This document shows, one piece after another, positions 34,540-45,324 of a stretch of 64,000 nt of DNA. A program made the translations under genes and the position numbers. The stretch comes from Medicago truncatula. Its lineage: Eukaryota > Streptophyta > Magnoliopsida > Fabales > Fabaceae. The notes beneath the pieces were generated by a model. The model ran no database searches, was not told the DNA's origin, and was given only the letters and a program-made list of their open reading frames with translations. Every line of letters starts with the position of its first letter. Within the stretch, counting starts at the first letter, position 1. The stretch covers positions 32,660,972 through 32,724,971 of the forward strand of contig NC_053047.1 of NCBI RefSeq assembly GCF_003473485.1, read 5' to 3'.

Positions 34540-35920
34540 CAATGGCGGTTTCACCGTCCGAGACCTCGGACACTCGCCCAGGCTAAATCGATCATTTTTT
34601 AACATTAGGCTCAACCCAAAAGCCCATTAACACACTTACAAAAACAAATTATTGGGCAAGCTCTTTCATGTTCACAAACAAACGCGCACTTACATTACAG
34701 GAAAAGAAAACACAAGTTTTTCTCTCCCATTCTCAGGCTCTCGCTCTCTCATTTGTCTCTTTTCTTCTTCAATAGCTATGGTTGCTAATCTCTTCTCATT
34801 CACTCTAAAGGTAATCTCTTCTCCTTCCTTGTTTAGTTGTTTTAGAAAAATTGATTATTCGTGATTTTGTAATTAAAAAATTGATTAATGATTGATGAAT
34901 TAGTGTTAATGGTTGATGAATTGAAAAATTGGTGTTAAGAAATGATTGCATCTCTCTGCTTGTACTCTGTTTTAATGTTATTGCAATTCAAGTTTGAAAT
35001 TCTTAGTAATGTCTGGTTTTTCAACAATACTATATTTTGATTTAACATTTTTGTTTATTTGTAGAGTTGTAGTCTGCTATTGAATACATATGTACTACAT
35101 TTAATTTTGTTATGTGAATTGAATATTAACTTTGAATGATTAAATCTCAGAGATGAGGAGGTTTTTGGTAAATAGAACAAGTATTGAGAATGTGAATGTT
35201 GTGCAACCGGAAGTTGAAGTAGAAGAACCACCGTCTATTGTGGCTAATAAGTTTAATTCAAATGAGATTGTGCGTGATCCAGGTCTTAGGAAACAAATTC
35301 ATTTGTATGCTCCGGATATTCGAGACGAAGTGAGGACGACATATGTATTGAAGGGTCCAATACAACCAAAATTAACAAGATTTCCTCGTACTCCACTTGG
35401 GAGTGCTACAAGAGCATTTTCTAAATCATGGTATAACAAGTATACATGGATTGAATATAGTGAGTTAAAGGATGGAGCTTATTTTTTTTCTCTTTAAGCA
35501 ACCTGGGAGAACCGAGCACTTTGATTATGAAGTTTTCACCAATGATGGATTTAAAGATTGAAAACATGCATCTAAAGGCTTGAAAGATCATATTGGTGGT
35601 CATGATAGTATGCACAACAGATGTATTAAGCACTATGATGATTATAAGAATCAAAGACAAAGTGTGATAAGTAAGTTTGCTAGAGCAATTAGGGAATCAG
35701 AATAATTGTATAAGATCCGTTTGAATTGTGCTCTAGATTGTACTAGATATCTCGTATCACAAGACATTACTTTTTGTGACCATGACGAAAAGTCTAATTC
35801 TCTAAACAAGGGCAATTTTAGAGAGATGATAGATTGAGTAAAATGAAATAATGAACAAGTGAGAGATGTTTTTGACCAAGGTAGAAAAAATTGCAAAATG
35901 ACTTCCGATGACATTGAAAA
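34540..35920 (+). mobile_element. hAT element (ZMYM1-like), left palindrome arm
   Basis: Starts CAATGGCGGTTTCACCG, a mutated hAT terminus (the right arm has CAGTGGCGG). A leader, an intron-like region and a transposase N-terminal part follow. The arm ends where the reverse-complement copy begins. It is more decayed than the right arm. It contains about 265 bases, mainly around 34870-35150, that the right arm lacks. Confidence 0.85.
35153..35720 (+). pseudogene. hAT transposase fragment (ZMYM1/TTF-type), left copy
   Basis: Opens at ATG 35153 and reads EIVRDPGLRKQIHLYAPDIR, then SWYNKYTWIEYSELKDGAY, the conserved N-terminal (TTF zinc-finger-like) part of 'zinc finger MYM-type protein 1-like' hAT transposases. 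The frame breaks at about 35480-35495, where a T-run replaces the CYCFFFK region present in the right copy. Further stops follow (for example at the KD* position near 35560). The DUF4371 and dimerisation parts are absent. Non-functional. Confidence 0.8.
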
Positions 35921-35960
35921 GTAGCGCAAAAATTGATTTTACCAAGGTCTTTGCAAGCTC
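35921..35960. other. 40-bp spacer at the centre of the hAT palindrome
   Basis: Sequence between the arms (GTAGCGCAAAAATTGATTTT then ACCAAGGTCTTTGCAAGCTC). On the minus strand it continues the right-arm transposase reading in frame (KELAKTLVKSIFAL), so it may be leftover right-copy DNA and not foreign filler. Confidence 0.7.
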
Positions 35961-37076
35961 TTTTTGAATGTCACTGGAAGTCATTTTGCAATTTTTTCCA
36001 CCACGGTCAAAAACATCTCTCACTTGTTCATTATTTGATTTTACCCAATCTATCATCTCTCTAAAATTTCCCTTGTTTTGAGAATTAACATTTCGTCATG
36101 GCCACGGAAAACAATGCCTTGTGATACGAGATATTTAGTATAATCTAGAGCACAAGTTAAACGGATCTTATACAATTCTTTTGATTCCTTAGTTGCTCTA
36201 GCAAACTTACTTGTCACACTTTGTATTTTATTCTTATAATCATCATAGTGCTTGATACATCTGTTGTGCATACTATCATGACCACCAATATGATCTTTCA
36301 AGCCTTGAGATGCATGCTTCCGATCTTTAAATCTTCCTTTGCTGAAAACTTCATAAGCAAAGTGCTTGGCCCTCCCGGGTTGCTTAAAGAAAAAGCAATA
36401 AAAACAATAAGATGCACCCTTTAACTCACTATATTCAATCCATGTATACTTGTTATACCATGATTTAGAAAATGATCTTGTAGCACTCCCAAATGGAGTA
36501 CGAGGAAAACTTGTTAATTTTGGTTGCATTAGACCCTTCAATACATATGCCGTCCTCACTTCGTCTCGAATATCCGGAGCATACAGATGAATTTGTTTCC
36601 TAAGACCTGGATCACGCACAATCTCATTTGAATTAAACTCATTGGCCACATTAGACGGTGATTCTTCTACTTCGGCTTCCGGTTGCACAACATTCACATT
36701 CTCAACATTCACAAATAATCAATTTTTCTAAAACCCTAAAACAACTAAACAAGGAATGAAGGAAGGAAGGAATGAAGGAGAAGATATTACCTTTAGAGTG
36801 AATGAGAATAGATTAGCAACCATAGCTAATGAAGAAGAAAAGAGATAGATGGGAGAGACAGAGAGCTGAGAGCGAGAGCCCGAAAACGGGAGAGAGAGAC
36901 TTGTGTTTTCTTTTCTTGTAATGTAAGCGCGTGTTTGTTTGTGAATATGAAAGAGTTTGCCCAATAATTTTTTTTGTAAGTGTGTTAATGGGCTTTTGGG
37001 TTGGGCCTAATGTGAAAAAATTATCGATTGAGCCCGGGCGAGTGTCCGGGGTCGCCGGGCGGTGAAACCGCCACTG
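35961..37076 (-). mobile_element. hAT element (ZMYM1-like), right palindrome arm
   Basis: Minus-strand copy whose outer end is CAGTGGCGGTTTCACCGCCC (ending at 37076). The eight bases outside the left end (GTCATAGT) and the right end (GATGGAAA) do not match, so no simple target duplication exists. Both outer ends are the same (5') terminus. Confidence 0.85.
36053..36712 (-). pseudogene. hAT transposase fragment (ZMYM1/TTF-type), right copy
   Basis: 219 codons open: VRDPGLRKQIHLYAPDIRDE, then WIEYSELKGASYCFYCFFFK with the paired cysteines of the zinc-binding region, KHASQGLKDHIGGHDSMHN and a KELYKIRLTCALDYTKYLVS stretch leading toward DUF4371. A one-base frame change near 36055 moves the continuation (EMIDWVKSNNEQVRDVFDRG...MTSSDIQKELAK) to another frame. 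The apparent start is fortuitous, since the deletion relative to the left arm removes the region of the original ATG. C-terminal half missing at the palindrome centre. Confidence 0.8.
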
Positions 37077-38478
37077 GATGGAAAACAGGAGAAAGGGAAA
37101 GAAAATGATAGAAAATATTGCAAGTTGAATCATAAATTTCTTGATTGAATATGAAAAAAGCCTGTTTACAAGTATTTATAGTTTTACAGTGAGGGATAAT
37201 GCTAAGCAATCATGTGTTCATTCTTACAAGATTATAACTAACTTTCTAGAATCAAGGGAGGTAGTTATATCTGTTCTCTCAACTAGAAACTAGCCTATAC
37301 AATAATATCTTGTGTTGCACGCAACTGTGGTCTATGGTGTTCTTACTTATCAGGCAGCAAGCTTGATTCTATCTCATCTATATTATTCTTCAATAAAATA
37401 AAAACAACCTTGAGAATTTTTATTTTTGAATGTTACCTTTTCTAGTTTCTTCCTAAATTTACGACATGTGGCTTATAAGTATCCCATGGGGTAAAAGGAA
37501 TAATAAGTTAAACATATCTTTAGAAGGGTTACATCGTTAGTGACAACATTGGAGAGTAGAAATAGGTTCTACAATGGCAGTGTAAATTCTGTGGGTAGTT
37601 CATGTTTAGGCTCCACAATAGTAACCAAATTTTCCCTGCTTTGTTGTTGAACTTGTGTTCTTGGTTGGTAAATTGTGTATGTTGGGTTTGAGGAGTTGAG
37701 CTATGTACAGGCCTCAGTGCTTCACTGGTGCGGATGTTTAAGGTACCACATGTTTTTTCTAGTTAAATGTGTATGTTTAAGCATGAACAGTTTCTTCTTT
37801 GAATGAAGGAATTATTAACAGAACCAGTTTGTAACCTTTGAGTATTTTAGATTGTCTCTTCGGATTAGTTTCTATGTTACTCAGATATTAAACATAGCAT
37901 CAATACTTTTAACCTTTTTTTGAAAGCAACAACAACAACCAAGCCTTATCCCACTAAATGGGATCGGCTTTTTTTTTTTCCTTTCCAAAAGCAACTTGTA
38001 AGAATATTACGTACATCTTGGATCTAGTTATTGTGTTTGACCCCTTGAAAACGTAGTTTATAAAAGAGCATAGATAAATGGAATAACGAAGATCAACTAG
38101 TAGAGTAAGGAAAAAAATGGTAAACTAAGAATAAATTAGAGGCGTTACCAGAAAGTAAATTATCACCAAAACAAAAATGTCAACTAGTTATGTGCACCGT
38201 TAAATAGTTATTTTTGTTTATAGTCGAAACATAAGGAGAGTTTAGTGTACCTTTGTTCAACTTCTAAATAGCCTGTATGATATTCCTTGATCGATGACTA
38301 CCATTCAAAATCCAACCATACATTGATCTTTTATAGAAAACACTTATCACATGATTCTATGTTCTTTCCCAATCTGTTTTCTTTCACAATTTCTGCTTCT
38401 ACTGTATTGCTAATTCAGTAAAGAGTAAAGTTAAGTTCTTTTAGAGTCTAATGAATATTGACTAACCTGGACCTGAAA
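37077..38478. other. Intergenic; possible minus-strand LTR remnant, short repeat tail
   Basis: The minus strand at about 37190-37077 (TATAAATACTTGTAAACAGG then CTTGCAATATTTTC) resembles the TATA-R-U5 part of a copia LTR; low confidence. At 37926-37975 lies CAACAACAACCAAGCCTTAT followed by CCCACTAAATGGGATCGGC, a copy of a repeat dispersed widely in plants. No gene was recognised. Confidence 0.35.
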
Positions 38479-40320
38479 TCAAGCACTGACCTGAACCTGA
38501 CTCCAGCCACATTCTTTAACCATTCCCTTACCATCTATCATGTTTCGCATAGTATTCGCCTCCTTCCACTTACCAACAGAGTTGTACAAATTAGCCACTC
38601 CTACATAACTTGAAGAACTTTTTGGACTAACGTCTAATAACTTGGCAGCTACAAGCTCTCCCAGCTCAATATTGCCATGGATCCGACAAGCACTAAGCAA
38701 TGGACTCAGAGCTTCGGCCTGGACATCTGTCGGCATTGCCTCAATTGTATCTAAAGCTAAGTCAAGTTGGCCGACTCGGGCGAGAAGATCCACCAAACAA
38801 GTATAATGTTCTTTTGTAGGAGTTATCCCGAAATCTGTTTGCATACTTTTAAAGTACTTTAATCCATCTTCTATCAATCCTGAATGGCTACAAGCAAACA
38901 AAAGACTAGTGTAAACAATGGCATCTGGTTTTATCCTTTCTGCGGTTGTCATTTTTTCGAAGAGACTGATAGCCTCATTCCCCATCCCATGGATACCATA
39001 GCTATTTATCATGGAAGACCAAAGAGTTAAATCTTTATTTTCGACCCTTTCAAATACTTCTCTTGCTTTGTTGATGTTACCACATTTAGAGTACATGTGT
39101 ACGAGAGATGTTTGGACTTGTAGGTCCGTTTCAAATCCATTTTCGAAAGCATATTGTTCAATCTCTTCTCCAATGCAAAGTGATCCCAAATCAGCACAAG
39201 CTGATAAAACAGTTGCAAGGGTTGCACGATTTGGTTTAATTTCTGTCATTACCATCCTTCTAAACAGATCTAATGCTTCCTTTGGACGACGTGAATGTGC
39301 ATATCCTGCAATCATAGACGTCCATGATAAAACACTCTTTCGAACGATCAGATCAAATATTATTCTAGCAGAGGTAAGGTTACCACAGCGTGCGTACATA
39401 GTTAGAAGCAAGTTTTTAATGGAATCTTCTTCATGACACCCACATTTGAGTACAAGAGAGTGAACAGATGAAGCTAACAATTGCTCCCTTAACTGTATGC
39501 AACCGGAAACAAGATTTACAAACACAATAAAGTCTAAACCAATATTTTGATGCTGCATTTCATTAAATAACTTAACCGCTTCCACGGAACTCCCAACCTT
39601 CACATAACCCCCCATGATAGTCGTCCACGAAACTATCGTTTTTTCATCCATAAAGTCGAAAACTTTCCTTGCTTCATCCATTTGTCCAAACTGAGCATAC
39701 ATACCCATCAACGAGTTATCCAGAGAAACCTCAAAACAAACAAGTCCAAGTTTAATAACAAAACAATGCATAGACATACCCTGCCAAAGAAACTCAAAAG
39801 AATTCAAATTCGAAGAATAACCCGATAAAATCGAAACAAACGTGGACGAACTCGGTTTAAAACCAAGAACCAACATCTCTTTAATCAAACTCAACGCCTT
39901 CTCCATCATAGACTCATGACAGTAAGCTGAAATCAACGAGTTCCAAGAAACAACACTTCTTTCCGGCATTTCATCAAACACCTTCCGTGCAGATTCAATA
40001 ACAGAACATTTTGAGTACATATCAACAAGTGAAGTTTGAACAAATGTATCAGCTTGAAACCCAAGTCGAAACACATGGCCATGAAGCATTGTACCGTGTG
40101 GAATCGAAAGGAGGTTGGCACATGATTTGAAGAGCAAAGGGTATGTGAAGGTGTTGCCATGAACAGAAGAATGGTGCATAAAAGAGTATATTTTTAGGGT
40201 TTTTGTGAAGAATCCGTTATTTGTAGAGTCTCGAATCATCAAGTTCCATAGATAAAGAGGTCTTTGGAATTTGGCGAAAGTTGAAGGCATTATTTTTGTT
40301 TTTGGGTTTGTCCATGTCAT
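38479..40320 (-). CDS. PLS-type pentatricopeptide repeat protein, E-class, 613 aa
   Basis: Single-exon ORF, as usual for plant PPR genes. Repeats of P, L and S type run from about residue 55 to 520, for example LVDMYSKCSVIESARKVFDE, VSWNSLISAYCHESMMEKAL and LVHMYSKCGNINKAREVFER. An E motif follows (LSPLLSACRIHGNIELGELV, then GVANLYNSVGKWKEA). The protein ends soon after KGMVKECGWSQ, so E+ and DYW domains are absent. Such proteins bind organellar RNA and usually guide C-to-U editing with a partner. An N-terminal targeting peptide is not obvious: the first residues are MTWTNPKTK, and a start at MPSTFAKF (residue 11) is equally possible. No stops or frameshifts were found. The specific RNA target cannot be predicted here. 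Confidence 0.9.
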   Translation of the reverse strand: MTWTNPKTKIMPSTFAKFQRPLYLWNLMIRDSTNNGFFTKTLKIYSFMHHSSVHGNTFTYPLLFKSCANLLSIPHGTMLHGHVFRLGFQADTFVQTSLVDMYSKCSVIESARKVFDEMPERSVVSWNSLISAYCHESMMEKALSLIKEMLVLGFKPSSSTFVSILSGYSSNLNSFEFLWQGMSMHCFVIKLGLVCFEVSLDNSLMGMYAQFGQMDEARKVFDFMDEKTIVSWTTIMGGYVKVGSSVEAVKLFNEMQHQNIGLDFIVFVNLVSGCIQLREQLLASSVHSLVLKCGCHEEDSIKNLLLTMYARCGNLTSARIIFDLIVRKSVLSWTSMIAGYAHSRRPKEALDLFRRMVMTEIKPNRATLATVLSACADLGSLCIGEEIEQYAFENGFETDLQVQTSLVHMYSKCGNINKAREVFERVENKDLTLWSSMINSYGIHGMGNEAISLFEKMTTAERIKPDAIVYTSLLFACSHSGLIEDGLKYFKSMQTDFGITPTKEHYTCLVDLLARVGQLDLALDTIEAMPTDVQAEALSPLLSACRIHGNIELGELVAAKLLDVSPKSSSSYVGVANLYNSVGKWKEANTMRNMIDGKGMVKECGWSQVQVSA

Positions 40321-40334
40321 TCTTGTAATTTAAA

Positions 40335-40832
40335 AGGATTTTTTGTTTTTATATTCGAATTTTTATCGTTATAAATATACTACATTTTTGTTTTAATTTT
40401 TTTAAAATTTTCCTTTAATTTTTTATCTCTATAAAATTTTCAATCACTATTTTTTATCCATATTTTTAAGTTCATTATTTTATTTTTTAACGAAATTGTG
40501 CAAAAATGTGTAGAATATTGTAAAAATTCATCCAAAAAAAATAATAAATTAACAAAATATAAATTTTTAACCGCAAAAAAAAAATATAAAAATAAAGATT
40601 TATTCATGTTTTGTTAAAAAAATTCTATTTTTTTAGAGATTCTTATAATATTATGATTTTTTCTGCAAAATTTTATTCAAAAATATGAATTCTACATATG
40701 AGTTTACTTTAAAGGAGGGACCAAAAGTGAAGGTGGAAAACTTTTGGGAGACCAAAAGTTGAAGAAATTTTTTAGAGACACTAAAATGAAAAGTTGGCAT
40801 ACTTATAGGAACAAAAAACATATTTAACCATC
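40335..40832. mobile_element. Degenerate MULE-like fold-back MITE
   Basis: The right part (GGGACCAAAAGTGAAGGTGG ... GGAACAAAAAACATATTTAA) is a typical legume fold-back MITE arm. The left part (TTTTGTTTTTATATTCG...) is a weak complement. AT-rich with no gene; it ends just before the LINE remnant. The flanking duplication is not clear. Confidence 0.4.
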
Positions 40833-41029
40833 TTCTTATAAAAGATATTTTTTTAAGGATTTATTAAAGGTTCTTAAAAATCTCTAAAGACACTCGTTAA
40901 TATTTCAGTATTTTTAGACTTTCTTGACATTAGATTGCACTCGTTATAATTTGTGGAATAATGACAGATGTATTGTAGATTACTTGCATACAGCTTTACC
41001 CCTTACAATTTCCCGCGACCATCAAAAGT

Positions 41030-42036
41030 TTAAATGGCGAGTATTCAACGCGTAGTGGTTATCATTGACTTCTCTCTCAACGAGAAATGGAATCCTCTCA
41101 AGAAACTTGGAATTGGATATGGAAATTACCTGTGGCAGCTAGCGTACAATTCTTTATTAGGCAAACTTGCCACTCTTCTATTCCAACCAAATCAGTTTTG
41201 CCACTCAGAGGCATCAATGTCTCTCCCACCTGCCCATTTTGCCTGAATGAAGATGAGACTATTCTTCATTGTCTCCTTTCTTGCTCGAGATCCGCAGTAG
41301 TTTGGCACAGATGTGGTTTCCCAAACTCTCTTTCTTTGTGCTCGGTGATAGACATGAATAATATAGTTAAGATCATGCACAAAATAGTAAGTGATATCGG
41401 GATTCTTGCAGCTTTGATTATGTGGAATATTTGGTGTACAAGAAACAAATTAGTTTTTGATAATATCCAACCAAACATGCATTCGACAGTCGTAACTATT
41501 TTTTCCCAGCATCATCTTGCTCACCAGGCTTTTGGTACTAACTCCCTGGAGACTCAAACTCATACTCCAAGGATGGTGAGTTGGCGGCATGGGGACGAGG
41601 ACACCATGGTTCTCAATGTTGATGGAAGCGCGTTGACAAATCCAGGAAAGGCAGGTTATTGTGGTCTCGTAAGCACGATGGAAGTTTTCAACTTGGTTTC
41701 TTTGGTAGTGTAGGGATCTCAAATATCCTACATCTTCTATGATGGGAGCTATGGATTGGTCTCGTAAGCGCGTTGATGGTCTGAACTCATTCAGATGTAT
41801 CTTGCTATGGATTGGTCTATTTCGATTCATGATATCCTTCGAGAGGGGAGTTCTGTGCTGACATTCTTGCTAAGATGGGAGCTAACAGTTCAGACCATCT
41901 TATTACTTTCAATGAACCTCTTCATTGTTTAGCATCAGCTTTACTAGGCGATGCCTTAGGCGTGTCCTTTTCAAGGACTTAATTTATTTCCGTCTTTTTT
42001 TTTTTTTTTCTTCTTTTTCTCATGTAACCAAAAAAA
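41030..42036 (+). pseudogene. 3' end of a LINE (non-LTR) retrotransposon
   Basis: The plus strand first reads a zf-RVT-type segment (WKLPVAASVQFFIRQTCH, CPFCLNEDETILHCLLSC), then LAALIMWNIWCTRNKLVFDN and the RNase H start VLNVDGSALTNPGKAGYCG. After a frame break near 41700 the C-terminal part resumes (FREGNFCADILAKMGANSSD, GDALGVSFSRT). The copy ends in T-rich DNA and a short A-run (CATGTAACCAAAAAAAAG) near 42036, consistent with a LINE 3' tail. The RT domain is missing. Non-functional. Confidence 0.75.
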
Positions 42037-42439
42037 AGATTGCACAAAAAAGATAATGTGGCCATGGTAGACTAAAGAATGTGTTTGGTCTAGCTTATTT
42101 CTGGTTTAAAAACTAATTTAACCATAAAGTTAAACCATTTAAAGACTCGTTATTTTAAGTGGTATATTTCGAAAGAAAACGTATCTAAAAAGTTGGTTAA
42201 GAGTTTATGGTTAGGGATACATTTTTTCCATAAAAAATGAGCTTATAATTTAGGGCAGAAGTATCTTGTGCGATTACATGTATGAATTTTGGTAACAATC
42301 ACCTTGTTGGAGTTTATGGAACATAAAACTCAAGAAGGAAGTGGAATATAGCCAAGGAACTAAAGATTGGAGAGTTGGAAAACACTTGGAATAACATCAA
42401 AGTTCATCAATTTGAATGTGGGTTTCATTTCTTAGGCTT

Positions 42440-42860
42440 AAATTTAATTAGTTTGTGTTGAATTTTTAGTATAAGAGTGATAAGTATTATGTTTATGTAT
42501 GAGAAGATTAGGTTTCCATGCAATTCTCGTGAGAAGTTAGTTACTTTTTGATTTAGAGGATTTTAGGACTCTATTAAAATGAATGGTTAGATAGCCAAGC
42601 AAGATTCATTGCCTGTTTATTCATGCCATTAAGCATCCTAAGTCAGTGCCTTGGATTGTAAGGAACAGATGGAGCAACTGCATATCACATATTAGATCAA
42701 TGAACTTTTTTGCTACTCACATATACAGAGAAGGAAATACTTGTGTGCTTATAAGTTAGCCAATATAGGTTTAACTTTGAATACTTTTGTTTATTATAAT
42801 TTATAACCTTGTTCCTCTTGAGTTAAGGCAAGATTCTGTTAGGAACAGGCTAGGTTTGCC
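42440..42860 (+). pseudogene. Second RNase H (LINE-type) relic
   Basis: Reads PWIVRNRWSNCISHIRSMNF and HIYREGNTCAYKLANIGLTL, the C-terminal RNase H signature of plant non-LTR elements, with a frame change inside GNTC. Too short and broken to be functional. It may belong to a different element from the one ending at 42036. Confidence 0.55.
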
Positions 42861-43380
42861 TTCTTTTAGATTCTCTTATTTCTGAGAAGGTTTTTTTTTT
42901 TTTTTTTTAATTATGCCACACTATGCAATTTCATACATATAATAAAAAGAACCAAATTAAGTTGTTTGTTTAACCATACTAATTCTTAAATGTTATGATT
43001 TATATTACTTCGTGTTCATATAAATTGGGTTTATGTTTCCTTAATGTTGAAATGAATGGAAGAGATCAAGGCTATTCTTAAGAAGTAGAAACTATCTAAG
43101 GTTTAGTAGGAATCCACTGGAGACAAGTAGGTCTCATCCTAATCTTTTTATTTTTTTCAGATGAACATGTAAAGGTTTCTTTGGACTCAAGCTTTGGCTC
43201 TTAAAAGTGGATTCCAAGATTAATTTTAATGATCTTGCTTATGTCTACATGTCCTTAAAGATATTTTTTTTTTATTCTTTCTAATAGTTGGAGTCTGAAT
43301 CAATTATAGCCACAGTGTATTTTGTTTTGGGAATATCAGTCGGCTAATTTTACAATTCATTCAATTCTATTACATTAAAG

Positions 43381-43908
43381 GTTGAATAAGTAAATGGTTC
43401 CTCTAAATATACCAATATTTGATTTTAGTCTCCCTAAAATATTATTTATGCTTTTGGTCCCTCTAAAATTTTCCAACTATGAAATTAGTCCCTAATTTTT
43501 AGTAAACTCAAGTAAAAACATCATATTTTTTAATGAAATTTTTTCAAAAATGGGTACGACAATCTCTCCTAAAAGAAAATTATAATTTTTTAACAAAACA
43601 TGGATTAAATATAATTTTTTCATGTTTTTGGTGCTAAAAAATTCATATTAAATATATGTTTTGTTAAAAAATTCTTTTTTTTTTTTTTTAAATATTGTCA
43701 TAATTTGCTACCCATTTATGTATTTTAATTTGCTACCCATTTTTAAAAAATTTAATTAAAAAATATGATGGTTAGACATCAGTTTACTAAAAATTAGAGA
43801 CTAATTTTATAGTTGGAAAATTTTGGAGGGACTAAAAATTTAAAGAATATTTTAGGGGAACTAAAATCAAATATTGATATATTTAGGGGCCATTTACTTA
43901 TTTCTCCC
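43381..43908. mobile_element. Fold-back MITE, MULE-like, with 9-11-bp TSD
   Basis: 528-bp element with long inverted ends (GAATAAGTAAATGGTTCCTC... and, on the complement, AAATAAGTAAATGGCCCCTA...). The shared flank TTACATTAAAG occurs at 43370-43380 and 43909-43919. The arms carry the GGGACTAAAA/TTTTAGTCTCCC words. No coding capacity. Confidence 0.85.
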
Positions 43909-43919
43909 TTACATTAAAG

Positions 43920-45324
43920 TTAAAATGTCATCATCATTCTTATATTATAAACACAAACCTTGGATGTCAATTTTGATGACAACTATAGGTTAAAAATTAA
44001 AGTATGAAAAAGTGAACAATATAATGGATAGAGAATTCTCCTCAAAAAAAAAAAAAAATGGATAGAGAAGGGAAATGATTCAATTATCATAGTAAATTTG
44101 TAGTTTTCCTTCCTCAAAATTTGCAACTGTGCTCTTTGGATTGCATATCTACACAACAGACATGTTTAAACAGTCCACACCTACTTTGTCACATGGAGGC
44201 TCATGAAGGGCCAATATTACATTGGATCATATATTAAAAAATTCACTTATTATTTTTTTGACCGTAAAAATTCACTTACTATAATTTATTTTTTTTGGTG
44301 AAGACACTTACTATAATTTGATCCGTACAATTGTTTACTATTTGACAAGTAGTTTATTGAAAAAAATAAAAATGACAAGTAGTTGGGTTGATCATTGGTT
44401 TTTGTGTGGTATAATTAAAAATACATGCTTAATTATATCGAACACGTGTGATCTTTGTGGTATCAATTTGAGTCTATGGTATCAATTAAATTATGTAAGT
44501 TGCATGAGATTTGAGATACTTAAGTGGTTATAGATTCTAATTTTTTTACTCTTACGTATGAAGAAAGTCTGATTGAAAGGAGAGAATCTACGTTGCGTGT
44601 CTAACTGATTTCTCGATGTATATTAATTATTATAAAATAACCGTAGAAACAACAGTATATTCATTCTATTTTCATATGTTCTTTAAAAATTTGTATTAAC
44701 GAAATTTCAAAATTATGAAAATTTATGTTAACTAAACTTTAAAACTATTACTAAAAATATATTTAAATATGTAAATTTAACAAAGAGAGAGACAGTTGTA
44801 TGTAGAACCAAACATTCATCGTGATTTTATTCCCATAGAAAGGAGAAAACACAAATCATGAATTGCAATCCATTTTTGAAAACATTCATTGTGATTTTAT
44901 TCCCAATCCATTTTTAATTCTGGATACCCCAAAACAGCAAAAAAAACAGTAAAACACCTTTTCCCCGCTATATATATTTTTCCTCTTTTCTTATGCTTCT
45001 TAACTCTTCCATATTTTTTTTAATCAAAACCAAACTATGAAGCACGGACACTTCTCAGATTAGGCTGACATAACACAGACGTATATAATCACATAAAATT
45101 ATGTAATTTTCTAAAATTATTAGTAGTGTCAGTGTACATGTCGTATTTGATGTCTTTGTCCGTCCGTGCTTTTTTAACCAAACAATGTCGGAGATTTCAT
45201 TTGTGACAAGGTTTTAATAGTCACAACTCACAAACGATTCACTTTCTCTTTCTTCCCACTAATAATAGAAGAGAGAAGAAACAGTGTGAGAGAGAGAGGA
45301 GAAAACTAAACCCTAAACCAAAAC
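43920..45324. other. Intergenic, upstream of the MATE gene
   Basis: AT-rich with no credible gene. A small inverted-repeat segment at about 45042-45173 starts CTATGAAGCACGGACAC and ends GTCCGTCCGTGCTTTT. A CTATATATAT box at 44969-44978 is a possible but distant promoter. A CT-rich leader directly precedes the ATG at 45325. Confidence 0.45.
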
